From assembly GCA_022843265.1 (NCBI GenBank), contig JALHNZ010000037.1, forward strand, positions 1-32,607: 32,607 nucleotides of DNA, in the 5' to 3' direction. The notes below the pieces were generated by a model, which had not been told where the DNA came from, did no database searches, and worked only from the letters and a program-made list of their open reading frames with translations. Below, in pieces: positions 1-10,776 of the stretch (positions within the stretch are counted from its first letter, which is position 1; every line of letters starts with the position of its first letter). The position numbers and the translations under genes were made by a program. The stretch comes from Gemmatimonadaceae bacterium (GTDB lineage Bacteria; Gemmatimonadota; Gemmatimonadetes; Gemmatimonadales; Gemmatimonadaceae).

Positions 1-67
1 CGGGGCCCCGACCCCCGCGGGCCCACACCCCGTTTCGATACGCCGAGATCGGTCGTCATGCAAAGAC

Positions 68-2746
68 ATGCTCGATTCGATTTTTGGAGTTGCGGCTCCA
101 CCGGCCATAGAACTTTCGGCGGCCCTCGACGCGATTGATCGCGCCGGGCCGTTCGCCTCGCGATTGCGCGTTGCGGCAGGCACACTGCACGCGTGGGGAT
201 TCGGACGCGTCATGCTTGTGCTGCGTGATGCATCAATGGCGCCGCAGCATATCGTGTACGCCGGCAATCGTGATCCCGGCGCGGCACCTGATGCCATGCA
301 GCCGTTACCCGGTGTGGTGTGGCGCCAGCGTCTTCCGTTGCTGCTGCCCTTTGCTCGCGACGGCTGGTATCTGTTGCCGGGTCACGATGCGTGGGTAGCG
401 CGCGAGTTCTGGGCGACCGAGCCCATGCCACGCGCTGTGCCGGGCGAGTGGGGCTCGCACGATTTGATTGTGGCAACGTTGCGCGGGGCAAGCGGCGAAA
501 TACTCGGCACCGCATTGCTCGCTGATTCTGATGCACAGTTGCGTCCTGATCGGGACCGTGCCCTCGAAGCATTTGCGCTGCTGCGGCATCTCGGTGGTCG
601 CGTATCGCACGATGCGCTGCATGAACTTGCCGAGCAGCGCGCAGAGCGGTTGCAGCGACTGCAGGAGGCGGGTGCCGCGCTGGCGCGCTCGCTTGATGAG
701 CGCGAGATCCTGCGCGAACTGGCGCGACAGGTGTCGCGCGCCACACATCCGGATGGTGTGGTGATTGTCGCGCCGGATCTGGCCGCGAATCAGTATCACA
801 CGCTCGTGCGATTTGTCGGAAATGCCGAGCGGCCAGCGGTGGCTGTGCGCACACTCGGCGATGGTGTTTTCGCCGATGTGACGCGCAATGGTCGACCGGT
901 TCGCTCTGGTCGTGTGGACCCGCGCATTGCCCGTAGTGCACAGCCCGAATGGTCTCCACTGGCAGCGCTCGATGTGATGGGCGAGACGGTGAGTGAGTTT
1001 GGTCCTCCGGGTTCGGTGCTTGCGGTGCCGGTGATGGTGGGTATTCGACTGCTCGGGGTGTTGGCGATTCACGCCAGCGCGAGCGGACGGTTCTCGCATG
1101 AAGATGAAGAACTGGTGGCCACCATGGCGTCGCAGGCTGCAACGGCGTTGGCCAACGCCAGGCGGTACGCGGAGAGCGAGCGCGAGCGTCGCCAAACGGA
1201 AGCGCTGGCCGATGTCGCGAGAGCTGTGGGCGAGTCGCTGCGTCCGGGTGAGGTGTTGCACCTCATTTTGCGACACGCTTTGGCGCTGCTGCAAGCGGAG
1301 GGCGCGTGCATTGCACTGCGTCAGGGCGAATGGTTGCACATTGTCGCCGGCACGGGCGCCGCAGATCTGTTTGCCGGTGTGCACGTGCCGATGGGAGCGT
1401 CGCTACTTGGTCGGGTGTGTCTTGAAGGCGAGCTGGTTGTGTCCAACAATCTGCCGAAGGAAGACGGGGCGTACTCGCCACTGCAGCGCATTGCCCCCAT
1501 TCGCAACACGGTCATTGCTCCGCTGACCACGGCGCGTGGCATTATCGGTGCGATTGCCGTGATTAATCGCGCCGCACCCTTCAGTGAGGATGACGCACGC
1601 ATTCTGCAGCGACTCGGCGATCAGGTCTCGGTCGCGATTGTCAACGCGAGGCTGTTCGAGGAAATTGAGCACGCCACCCGCGAGTGGAAGGTGGCTTTTG
1701 ACGCGGTGGCCACCGGACTTGCGGTGCTTGACGACAATCGTCGCATCGTGCGCTGCAACAAGCGCCTCGTTGAGTTGTGCGGGCGATCAGAAATCTCCGA
1801 GCTGCTCGGTGTGAGCTTTCAGAAAGCGCTGCTCGATGACACCGTGATCGCGGCCGACGATGATGTGGTCGCGCGGGCGAGCCGTGACGGTGTGGTCGTG
1901 CGCGGTGATGTGCGACATGCGCGGCGCGGCATGATGTATACGATTACGGCCTCGCCGCATCCTCACGGCGGCACGATGGTCGCCGTGGATGACATCACCG
2001 AAGCGCAGCGTCTCGCCGAGCGCCATCAGCGGGTGCTGGACACGGCAATGGATGCAATTGTTATCACCGACAGTGACCGCCGAATTGCATTTGCGAATCA
2101 GGCCGCGCACGAGTTGTTGTCGCACACACGCGCGCTGGTCGGAACTCCAGTGGCTGATCTCGTGGCCCCTGACTCGCTGGATGTTGTACGTCGCTTTGAA
2201 ACGCTGGCGTTGCATGGGGCAGCGCAGCAGTACGAGTGCCTGATCGTGCGCGCTGACGGTTCACGCCGCCAGGTGGAGGTGCGTACGGCGCCGCTCAAGG
2301 AAGTGGGAGAGATCATTGGCACGGTGGCGTGTCTTCGCGATATCACCGAGCAGCGCGCAAGTGCATCGGCGCTGGAACGGGTTGAATCGCGCTACACACG
2401 ACTGGTCGAGGAAGCGACCGACGCCATCTTTACAGTTGATGTGCGCGGCAACTTCGCATCTGTCAATAAGTCGCTCGAGGAAGCCAGTGGCGTAGCGCGC
2501 GAGCATCTGATCGGACGACGCTGCGTCACGATTATTGATCCGCGCGACCGCGAAATGGGCGAGGACGCGATACGCCGAACGCTTGCGGGTGAGCGGCTGC
2601 AGTTGTCCGTGCGGTACCCGTCGCCCGAGGGACGAATCCTTATCGGCTCACTGATTTCCTCGCCGATTCTTGAAGACGGCGCAGTGGTTGGTGCCCTCGG
2701 CATCATGCGCTACGTGGCTGACGAACCGCTTCGATTGGCCAACTGA
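68..2746 (+). CDS. Soluble multi-GAF/PAS sensor protein without an output domain
   Basis: This 892-residue protein reads as a chain of small-molecule or redox sensing modules. A weak GAF-like region (about 30-180) is followed by a clearer GAF domain (about 205-365), another GAF domain (about 385-530), and three PAS domains starting near residues 538, 654 and 775. The PAS domains carry typical phrases such as 'DAIVITDSDRRIAFAN' and end with 'DITE'-type linkers. I see no transmembrane helix, no histidine-kinase H-box or ATPase motifs, no GGDEF/EAL and no DNA-binding domain: the protein stops just after the third PAS domain. The ATG at 68 is the first in the window, but the frame is open to base 2, so the true start could lie further left. 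There is no clear Shine-Dalgarno. It probably signals through a partner. The domain family assignment is solid; the ligand and partner are unknown. Confidence 0.85.
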   Translation: MLDSIFGVAAPPAIELSAALDAIDRAGPFASRLRVAAGTLHAWGFGRVMLVLRDASMAPQHIVYAGNRDPGAAPDAMQPLPGVVWRQRLPLLLPFARDGWYLLPGHDAWVAREFWATEPMPRAVPGEWGSHDLIVATLRGASGEILGTALLADSDAQLRPDRDRALEAFALLRHLGGRVSHDALHELAEQRAERLQRLQEAGAALARSLDEREILRELARQVSRATHPDGVVIVAPDLAANQYHTLVRFVGNAERPAVAVRTLGDGVFADVTRNGRPVRSGRVDPRIARSAQPEWSPLAALDVMGETVSEFGPPGSVLAVPVMVGIRLLGVLAIHASASGRFSHEDEELVATMASQAATALANARRYAESERERRQTEALADVARAVGESLRPGEVLHLILRHALALLQAEGACIALRQGEWLHIVAGTGAADLFAGVHVPMGASLLGRVCLEGELVVSNNLPKEDGAYSPLQRIAPIRNTVIAPLTTARGIIGAIAVINRAAPFSEDDARILQRLGDQVSVAIVNARLFEEIEHATREWKVAFDAVATGLAVLDDNRRIVRCNKRLVELCGRSEISELLGVSFQKALLDDTVIAADDDVVARASRDGVVVRGDVRHARRGMMYTITASPHPHGGTMVAVDDITEAQRLAERHQRVLDTAMDAIVITDSDRRIAFANQAAHELLSHTRALVGTPVADLVAPDSLDVVRRFETLALHGAAQQYECLIVRADGSRRQVEVRTAPLKEVGEIIGTVACLRDITEQRASASALERVESRYTRLVEEATDAIFTVDVRGNFASVNKSLEEASGVAREHLIGRRCVTIIDPRDREMGEDAIRRTLAGERLQLSVRYPSPEGRILIGSLISSPILEDGAVVGALGIMRYVADEPLRLAN

Positions 2747-2773
2747 CGCATCTGTGTAGTTGCCCCACTGGCA

Positions 2774-3616
2774 TTGCCAGCGGCGGCGGGGCAACGTTCG
2801 TTCATGCTCAAACAAGACTTCATGCCCACTGCGGGCGCGACCGCCCGCGTGCGAGCGGCCGTAGCGCCCATGCTTGGCACCAACCGTATTGCGTCGGTAC
2901 TCACGTCGCAGGCGTTGGCGGGTCAGCTGGTGCAGGTTCTCGACGGTGAAGCGGACTGGTGGCGTGTGCGCAGCGCCGATGCATATGAAGGGTGGATGCA
3001 TCGCGGCTATCTCGAAGCCGCAACAGGAAACGAGAGTGATTGGCCGATCACAACGGGCGCTGTGGTGCGCGAGGCCGATGGGCGTGTGCGTGCGTTGCCT
3101 TTCGGTGCACGCGTAGCGCCGGATGCCATGCTGCTTTCCGGCGAAGCATTCGACGATGACGAACGGGCGCGTCTCCACCCACCGGAAAGCGCGCGACTGG
3201 TCGCTACTGCCGAGACATTTTTTGTTGGGGCCAGTTATCAATGGGGCGGCGTCACACCCTGGGGGTGCGATTGCTCTGGTGTGGTGCAAGCCGTCGCCGC
3301 GTTTCACGACGTACGCTTGCCTCGCGATGCATGGCAGCAGGCGCTCGAGGGTGAGCTCGTACACGCCGCACCCCTGGATATCGACGCGTTACAACCGTTC
3401 GATTTGCTCTTTTTCTCAGATCGCGAAGACCAACGGATCACTCACGTTGGCATCACGCTGGAAAACGGACGCATGCTGCACAGTGCACTGGCGCGCGGCG
3501 GAGTTTACACGGAATCACTGCGCAGCGACGACCCGTACGTGCTACGTCTGCGCGCGCAGTTCGTGACCGCACGACGCGTGCTGCACGCGTCGCACAAGCC
3601 GGTGGGAGCTGTCTAG
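2774..3616 (+). CDS. SH3-like plus NlpC/P60 peptidoglycan peptidase
   Basis: This 280-residue protein is a probable cell-wall gamma-D-glutamyl-diamino acid endopeptidase. Residues about 20-110 resemble bacterial SH3-type wall-binding modules ('DWWRVRSADAYEGWMHRGYL'). Residues about 140-270 are an NlpC/P60 domain: the catalytic Cys167 lies in 'DCSG', His224 in 'THVG', and His236 is the likely third polar residue. The architecture matches YgiM/Spr-like two-domain hydrolases such as the dipeptidyl-peptidase VI group. No signal peptide is evident at the called start. The ATG at 2804 (MLKQDF) is a credible alternative start that fits the SH3 fold better. It begins 27 bases after the GAF/PAS gene. 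The end shares bases with the stop of the convergent gene on the other strand. Confidence 0.85.
   Translation: MPAAAGQRSFMLKQDFMPTAGATARVRAAVAPMLGTNRIASVLTSQALAGQLVQVLDGEADWWRVRSADAYEGWMHRGYLEAATGNESDWPITTGAVVREADGRVRALPFGARVAPDAMLLSGEAFDDDERARLHPPESARLVATAETFFVGASYQWGGVTPWGCDCSGVVQAVAAFHDVRLPRDAWQQALEGELVHAAPLDIDALQPFDLLFFSDREDQRITHVGITLENGRMLHSALARGGVYTESLRSDDPYVLRLRAQFVTARRVLHASHKPVGAV
3613..3616. other. Shared CTAG: tail-to-tail stop codon overlap
   Basis: The palindrome CTAG provides the TAG stop of the + strand NlpC/P60 gene (3614-3616) and, read on the other strand, the TAG stop of the DUF6941-like gene (3613-3615). The two genes therefore abut with no intergenic space, leaving no room for a terminator between them. 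Confidence 0.95.
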
Positions 3617-4038
3617 CTGACCAGTCCGCCCACCGGGCGTGGCTGCGGGGTGCCGCCACGCACGTGCAGCACCACTTCGGCGCGCTGTTCACCGTTCAGC
3701 GATACACGCATCGCATAGTCGCCGGCCACATCGAGTGGCAGATCCACCGCCGCGATGATGGGCATGTCGAGCTCGCCGGTGGTTCCCGCTGGTGCTCCGA
3801 TCGTGAGCTCGGCACTGGACGACCAGAGCTCGGTGCCCCGTGGATTGATCCAGTTCAGGTCCATGGTGTGCACGCCTGCGTCTGCCGGTGAACCCTTGAG
3901 GCGCACGACGAGCGTAGCTCTCGGATGGACAGAGGGAAAAGCGGCCACGTGGACCGCATCAAACACGCCGAGCACGTTCAGCTTTCCCTCTTGTGAGAGG
4001 TTGGCTGCGTCAGCGAAGAGAGCGAAGGAAACATGCAT
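3613..4038 (-). CDS. DUF6941-like conserved hypothetical protein
   Basis: This 141-residue protein opens with 'MHVSFALFADAANLSQEGKL' followed by 'NVLGVFD', a pattern I associate with the DUF6941 family of uncharacterised small cytosolic proteins that begin with a beta-sandwich-like stretch. The middle ('HPRATLVVRLKG', 'GVHTMDLNWINPRG') and the end ('GDYAMRVSLNGE') suggest a single all-beta domain. No catalytic motif, signal peptide or membrane segment is visible. It is divergent from the EamA transporter gene with about 45 bases between starts, and convergent with the NlpC/P60 gene. Family membership is from memory of the motif and the function is unknown. Confidence 0.7.
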   Translation of the reverse strand: MHVSFALFADAANLSQEGKLNVLGVFDAVHVAAFPSVHPRATLVVRLKGSPADAGVHTMDLNWINPRGTELWSSSAELTIGAPAGTTGELDMPIIAAVDLPLDVAGDYAMRVSLNGEQRAEVVLHVRGGTPQPRPVGGLVS

Positions 4039-4083
4039 GGCCGGAAGCTACACGCGTGCCCGTGCGCTCGCCTAGCTTTCAGT

Positions 4084-5091
4084 ATGTCCGCCGCCTCTAC
4101 TTCTGCCGCATCACCGGCCGCTGCGCCCGCGACTCCGGTGGCCGGAGGCAGGCACGCGTTCGGGGCCACGGATATCGGATTGCTGGTCATGGCGGCGATC
4201 TGGGGCATCAACTTTACGGTGGTCAAAGCGGGAATCGCGGCCATGCCGGCGCTCGCCTTCAATGGCATTCGCGTAGTGCTCGCCGCGGTGGTGTTGCAGC
4301 TGGTCGCGTTCGCGGTGGCTGGCTGGCGCACCTTCCCATCTCGGCGCGACGCCCTCGCACTGCTGGCCATGGGGGTGATGGGCAACGGTATTTATCAGCT
4401 GCTGTTTATTGCCGGACTCTCGCGAACACGCGCCGGTATCGCGGCACTTGTAATAGCGGCCGGCCCCGCCTGGATTGCCATTATCTCGCGTTTGTTTGGC
4501 CGTGAGCGTTTGCCGGGTCGCGGCTGGGCGGGCATTGCGTTGCAGATGTTTGGCATGCTGTGCGTGGTGGCCAGTGCCGGGCTGCTCGATGCGGATCCCA
4601 CGGCACTCAAGGGCGCCGCGTTCATCATGGTTGGCAGCATTGTGTGGGCGCTGTTTACTGTGATGCTGCAACCGTACACGGCGCGCGTGCATCCACTGCA
4701 TCTGGCGTCGCTCACTCTTTCGAGCGGTGCCGTATTGCTGTTTGCGGTGGGTTGGCCGGCAATTCGCGTGCTTGATTTTACAACGATTACACTGGCCGCC
4801 TGGGGGGCAGTGCTTTACGCCGGCGTTGGCGCCTTGGTCATTGCCTATCTGTTGTTCTATCGCGGCGTTCGCATTCTTGGCCCCACGCGCACCGCGATGT
4901 ATGGAAACCTGCAGCCCATCATTGCACTATTGGTGGCCTGGGTCGCGCTCAGTGAACAGCCCACTCGCTATCAGGTGCTGGGCGGAGTGCTCGTGATGGC
5001 AGGATTGTTGATTTCGCGCACGGCTCGTATGCAACCTGCGGGGCCCGCGCCGCACGTCACGAGCGTGGCCGCGACTGAGCGCGCCGCCTGA
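4084..5091 (+). CDS. EamA/DMT-superfamily inner-membrane transporter
   Basis: This is a 335-residue integral membrane protein of the drug/metabolite transporter superfamily (RhaT/EamA type), probably an exporter of a metabolite or amino acid. After an Ala/Pro-rich N-terminus of about 28 residues, the sequence shows two repeated EamA domains with about ten hydrophobic helices. The first carries the typical 'AAIWGINFTVVKAG' helix. The second ends with 'GPTRTAMYGNLQPIIALLVAW' followed by 'LGGVLVMAGLLIS', the usual C-terminal signature. I chose the ATG at 4084. The ATG at 4033 would add 17 hydrophilic residues and overlap the divergent DUF6941-like start. Substrate cannot be read from sequence. 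Confidence 0.88.
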   Translation: MSAASTSAASPAAAPATPVAGGRHAFGATDIGLLVMAAIWGINFTVVKAGIAAMPALAFNGIRVVLAAVVLQLVAFAVAGWRTFPSRRDALALLAMGVMGNGIYQLLFIAGLSRTRAGIAALVIAAGPAWIAIISRLFGRERLPGRGWAGIALQMFGMLCVVASAGLLDADPTALKGAAFIMVGSIVWALFTVMLQPYTARVHPLHLASLTLSSGAVLLFAVGWPAIRVLDFTTITLAAWGAVLYAGVGALVIAYLLFYRGVRILGPTRTAMYGNLQPIIALLVAWVALSEQPTRYQVLGGVLVMAGLLISRTARMQPAGPAPHVTSVAATERAA

Positions 5092-5136
5092 CCGTCGTCT
5101 GACACTCCGCATCTCTATTTCACGAACTGGTTACGC

Positions 5137-5826
5137 ATGAAACTGATTTTGTTCGACATTGACGGAACGCTGCTCTGGACCGATGGCGCCGGACGCAAAT
5201 CGATGGAGGCCGCGCTGCTGCAAGTATTCGGCGCTGCTGGTGATCCGGCCTATCGTTACGATGGCAAAACCGATCGCCAGATTACGCGTGAGCAAATGCG
5301 CGGCGCAGGGATCGACAACGCGGTGATCGACGAGCGCATGGATGAAGTGCTCGCCGTGTACCTGCAGAATCTTGGAGCGTTTCTGGCGCGTGATCCGTCT
5401 TCTGCAAAACTCTGCCACGGTGTTGACGCGCTGCTCAATGCGGTGGAGGCGGAGCAGGGTCTGGTGATGGGGTTGCTCACCGGCAATGTGCGCGATGGCG
5501 CCGCGCACAAGCTGAACGCTGTTGGTGTTGATATTGCGCGGTTTCGTGTGAATGCGTTTGGCTCGGATCACGAACATCGCCCGGAGTTGCCGCGCGTGGC
5601 GCAGCGTCGTGCACAGGAAACGCTGGGGCTCAGCGTTCCGGGAGATCGTATTGTGATTGTTGGTGATACACCGGCCGACATCGCGTGCGGTCGACCGATC
5701 GGCGCGCGGGCCATCGGCGTGGCCACGGGTCGTTACGGTGTTGAAGATCTGGCGGCCCACGCGCCACATGCGGTGTTCGCAGATCTCACCGATACCGATC
5801 GGGTGCTCGAGGCCCTGCTCGCGTGA
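5137..5826 (+). CDS. HAD-superfamily hydrolase (phosphoglycolate phosphatase-like)
   Basis: This 229-residue protein has all the HAD phosphohydrolase landmarks. Motif I is 'FDIDGT', with nucleophile Asp7 and acid/base Asp9. The motif II Thr115 is in 'LLTGN', and motif IV 'VGDTPAD' has Asp177 and Asp181. A helical cap lies between motif I and about residue 85, as in the Gph/PgmB group. It is likely a cytosolic small-molecule phosphatase, with phosphoglycolate one candidate substrate. Its stop overlaps the GTG start of the next gene (GTGA at 5823-5826), which suggests translational coupling. The substrate is not determinable here. Confidence 0.88.
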   Translation: MKLILFDIDGTLLWTDGAGRKSMEAALLQVFGAAGDPAYRYDGKTDRQITREQMRGAGIDNAVIDERMDEVLAVYLQNLGAFLARDPSSAKLCHGVDALLNAVEAEQGLVMGLLTGNVRDGAAHKLNAVGVDIARFRVNAFGSDHEHRPELPRVAQRRAQETLGLSVPGDRIVIVGDTPADIACGRPIGARAIGVATGRYGVEDLAAHAPHAVFADLTDTDRVLEALLA

Positions 5827-6581
5827 ATAGCCGCGCGCCAAACGACTCCACGAGCCATGACGTCTCCAATGAAGAGACGGAGTGTCACACGCGCGTCGTT
5901 GGGTTGTGGCGAGGTCGCGAGATTGATGTGCGTGCGAACCTGTACGTTGAAATCGGGGCGCTGCGCTTTGAGTCGGCGTCAACTCCTCCGGTACGCGTGC
6001 GCATGGACGGGCTCGATGGTTGCCAGATCAACGCCACAAATGCGGTGCTCTATTTGAGCAGCGGAGACGTGCTTGACGTGTCGCTGTTGAATGAATCGGC
6101 GCGCCTCGCCATGCGAGCGGCCGTTGAGTCGGCGTTCACCATGCCGGAACTCACGCGCAGTTTGCGGGAACTTGGTGCAATTGGCGCGGCTGATGCCGCC
6201 GCGCACGATCGATGGTTTGCCCCGTTGCTTGTGGCGCGGCGTGCACTGGTCGGGGTGAGCGATCCTCTCCGTCAGCTCGCCCTCTTTGATGTCGACAAGC
6301 TTCGCGATGAACTGGCGCGTGCCCTGGCCGAGCTTGCGGCGCAGCGGGCCGGCGGCGACGCCCCACGTGCGCGGGCGCTTGATGCCATCCTCGAAGACGA
6401 AACGGAGCCGGTGCGGCGCGCCATGGCCCGTGTTGCGATTGCGGCCTCGGCGCTGGAGGGCAGCGAATCCGATTCGCGTTTGGGAGATTGGCGACGCTGG
6501 GTGCGCGAACTCATGGAGCTGTACCGGGCCGCTGATAACGCGTGGCCGGCGATTGCGCGGGCCCTTCGCAGTACGCTCTGA
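5823..6581 (+). CDS. Unrecognised 252-residue protein coupled to the HAD phosphatase
   Basis: I do not recognise this protein. The GTG start overlaps the stop of the HAD gene by 4 bases, supporting the start choice. After a polar N-terminus of about 25 residues, residues about 25-100 look beta-rich ('GREIDVRANLYVEIGALRFE') and resemble a small PH-like or beta-barrel module. The rest is largely helical and charged, with Ala/Arg/Glu-rich stretches ('LRDELARALAELAAQRAGG'). No membrane segment, signal peptide or catalytic motif is seen. Codon usage matches its neighbours, so it is very likely a real gene. The tight coupling hints at a role with the phosphatase, but nothing in the sequence shows what it is. 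Confidence 0.75.
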   Translation: MNSRAPNDSTSHDVSNEETECHTRVVGLWRGREIDVRANLYVEIGALRFESASTPPVRVRMDGLDGCQINATNAVLYLSSGDVLDVSLLNESARLAMRAAVESAFTMPELTRSLRELGAIGAADAAAHDRWFAPLLVARRALVGVSDPLRQLALFDVDKLRDELARALAELAAQRAGGDAPRARALDAILEDETEPVRRAMARVAIAASALEGSESDSRLGDWRRWVRELMELYRAADNAWPAIARALRSTL

Positions 6582-6605
6582 CCAGACATGGGGCGTCGCT
6601 CATTA

Positions 6606-6622
6606 TTTAGCTGAGCGCTAAA
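6606..6622. promoter_or_regulatory. Inverted repeat TTTAGC-N5-GCTAAA upstream of the signalling cluster
   Basis: Perfect 6-bp arms (6606-6611 and 6617-6622) are separated by 5 bases. The site lies in the 128-base gap before the hybrid kinase, about 90 bases upstream of its ATG, in an AT-richer patch. The size and position fit an operator or a small hairpin. I cannot assign a regulator, and an isolated 6-bp inverted repeat can occur by chance. Confidence 0.35.
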
Positions 6623-6709
6623 CATTCTTGCTGTCCGGCCGAGACTTGAAAGGAACGAGTGTCTTCGAACCGCATGGTGCGGTGAGAGCACGCGCTTCCC
6701 ACCTCTCGC

Positions 6710-9003
<2,294 letters not shown>

Positions 9004-9007
<4 letters not shown>

Positions 9008-10776
9008 ACATCGCAACGCTTTCTGCCACAATCTCGTCGCCGTCGGAAATTACGGTGCCGGCGCACGTGCTGCTCATTGACGATGACCCCAATGTGCAGG
9101 CGCTCGTGAGCACCATGCTCAAACCGCTCGGCGCACGCATTTCGGTTGCCGGAACTGGCGCCGACGGCCTGGGCATCGCACGGGCCGACAAGCCAGATCT
9201 GATCCTGCTCGACTATGATCTGCCGCACCTGAGCGGTCTCGACATTCTCGAAGTATTGCGTATGGACGCCGCGCTCGCGCGCGTTCCGGTGGTCATGGTT
9301 ACCGGCAGTGAGAGTCACAGCGTGCTCACCTCGTGCTTCAACGCCGGTGCGCAGGACTACATTCGCAAGCCATTTTTTGCGGCCGAACTCCGCTCGCGTG
9401 TTGGTTCAGTGCTCGAGCGCCAGCGATTGCTGGTAGAACTTGAGAGCGCGGCTCGCCGAGATCGGCTCACCGGTTTGCCCAACCGGGCGCTGCTGCACAC
9501 CCGGTTGCAGGCGGCCATTGATCTGGCACGCGCCAATCATCTCGCGGGCTTTTCATTGATGTTTCTTGATTTTGATCGTTTCAAAATCATCAATGACAGT
9601 CTGGGGCACGATGTAGGTGACCAGCTACTGCAATCGATCGCCTCCCGCTTGCGTGAGAATCTCCGCGCCAGCGACACATTCTTGCTCGAATCCACAGACA
9701 CCACGGTTGCCCGCCTTGGTGGCGATGAGTTTGTTGTCCTGCTGCAGGGTGTTGCAGACCCCGATGTGGCCATGTCGGTGGCCGAGCGATTGATCAACGC
9801 GCTCCAGCCCCCGCACCAGCTCGGGCCACACGCCGTGCGATCCTCCGCCAGCATTGGCATTGCGTGCTACAGTAGTCACTACGTCACCGCCGATGACATG
9901 CTGCGCGACGCGGATATCGCCATGTATGAAGCGAAGTGCCGTGGCAAAGCGCGCGCGGTGCATTTCTCATCGGGTATGCGCGACGCCATTGCGCTGCGCC
10001 ATACGATGGAAAACGATCTGCGTACCGCGATTGAGCAGCAGTCACTGACCATGGTATACCAGCCAATTGTTTCGTTGCAGGACCGCTCCGTGGCTGGCGT
10101 CGAAGCGCTCGTGCGATGGGATCACGCAACGCACGGCAACGTATCACCGTCCGAATTCATCCCGATCGCGGAAGAAACACGTTTGATTCTTCCGATGGCC
10201 GACTGGATACTCCGCACGGCCTGCGCAGACTTCATGCGCTGGCAGCGCGAACTGGGAGGGCAGGCTCCGGGTTTTGTGAGCGTGAATCTGTCGCGCGTAC
10301 AGCTCACCGACCCGGACCTCGTGGCGCATACGCTCGCCATAGTGCGCGCGTCGGGCATGCAGCCGTCGCAGCTGCTGCTCGAGGTGACGGAGTCGCAAAT
10401 CATGGCCAATCGCGTTGGCGCTACGCAGCTGCTGCGCGAGTTCCGTGACGCCGGCGTACGACTGGCCATGGACGATTTTGGCACCGGACATTCGTCGCTC
10501 TCCTGTCTGCAGGCATTCCCACTTGACGTACTCAAAATTGATCGCGAGTTCATCGCGAATATCGGTCGCGGCCGCGACTACGCAGCGCTGGTACACGCCG
10601 TGGTTACGTTGGCGGATAACCTCGGCCTCGATGTAGTCGCGGAAGGCATCGAGGAAGTGGCGCAAGCGGCCATGCTGCAGGACCTCGGCTGTCGCTACGG
10701 GCAAGGCTTTCTTTTGTCGCGACCCATAACAAGCGAAGACCTGCTCGCGAATCACGCTTTGCCTCTCGCCTCATGA
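9004..10776 (+). CDS. Response regulator with GGDEF and EAL domains (cyclic-di-GMP turnover)
   Basis: This 590-residue cytosolic protein has an N-terminal receiver domain (about 20-135) with phospho-acceptor Asp70 in 'LILLDYDLP' and Lys122 in 'RKPFF'. A diguanylate cyclase domain (about 150-320) has an intact GGDEF at 239-243. A phosphodiesterase domain (about 340-580) has an intact EAL at 367-369 ('EALVRW'), 'MDDFGTGHSSL' and 'VVAEGIEE'. Both catalytic signatures are intact, so it may make or degrade cyclic-di-GMP, or switch between the two when phosphorylated. A 9-residue insertion separates an RxxD sequence (221-224) from the GGDEF loop. The GTG start overlaps the kinase stop (GTGA), and its own stop overlaps the ATG of the HDOD gene (ATGA). 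It is likely the output of the kinase next door. Confidence 0.94.

Noticed and set aside
2747-2773. Frameshifted kinase domain after the GAF/PAS sensor
   Set aside because: The next gene starts 27 bases later and is a clear NlpC/P60 protein; no kinase motif appears in any frame here.
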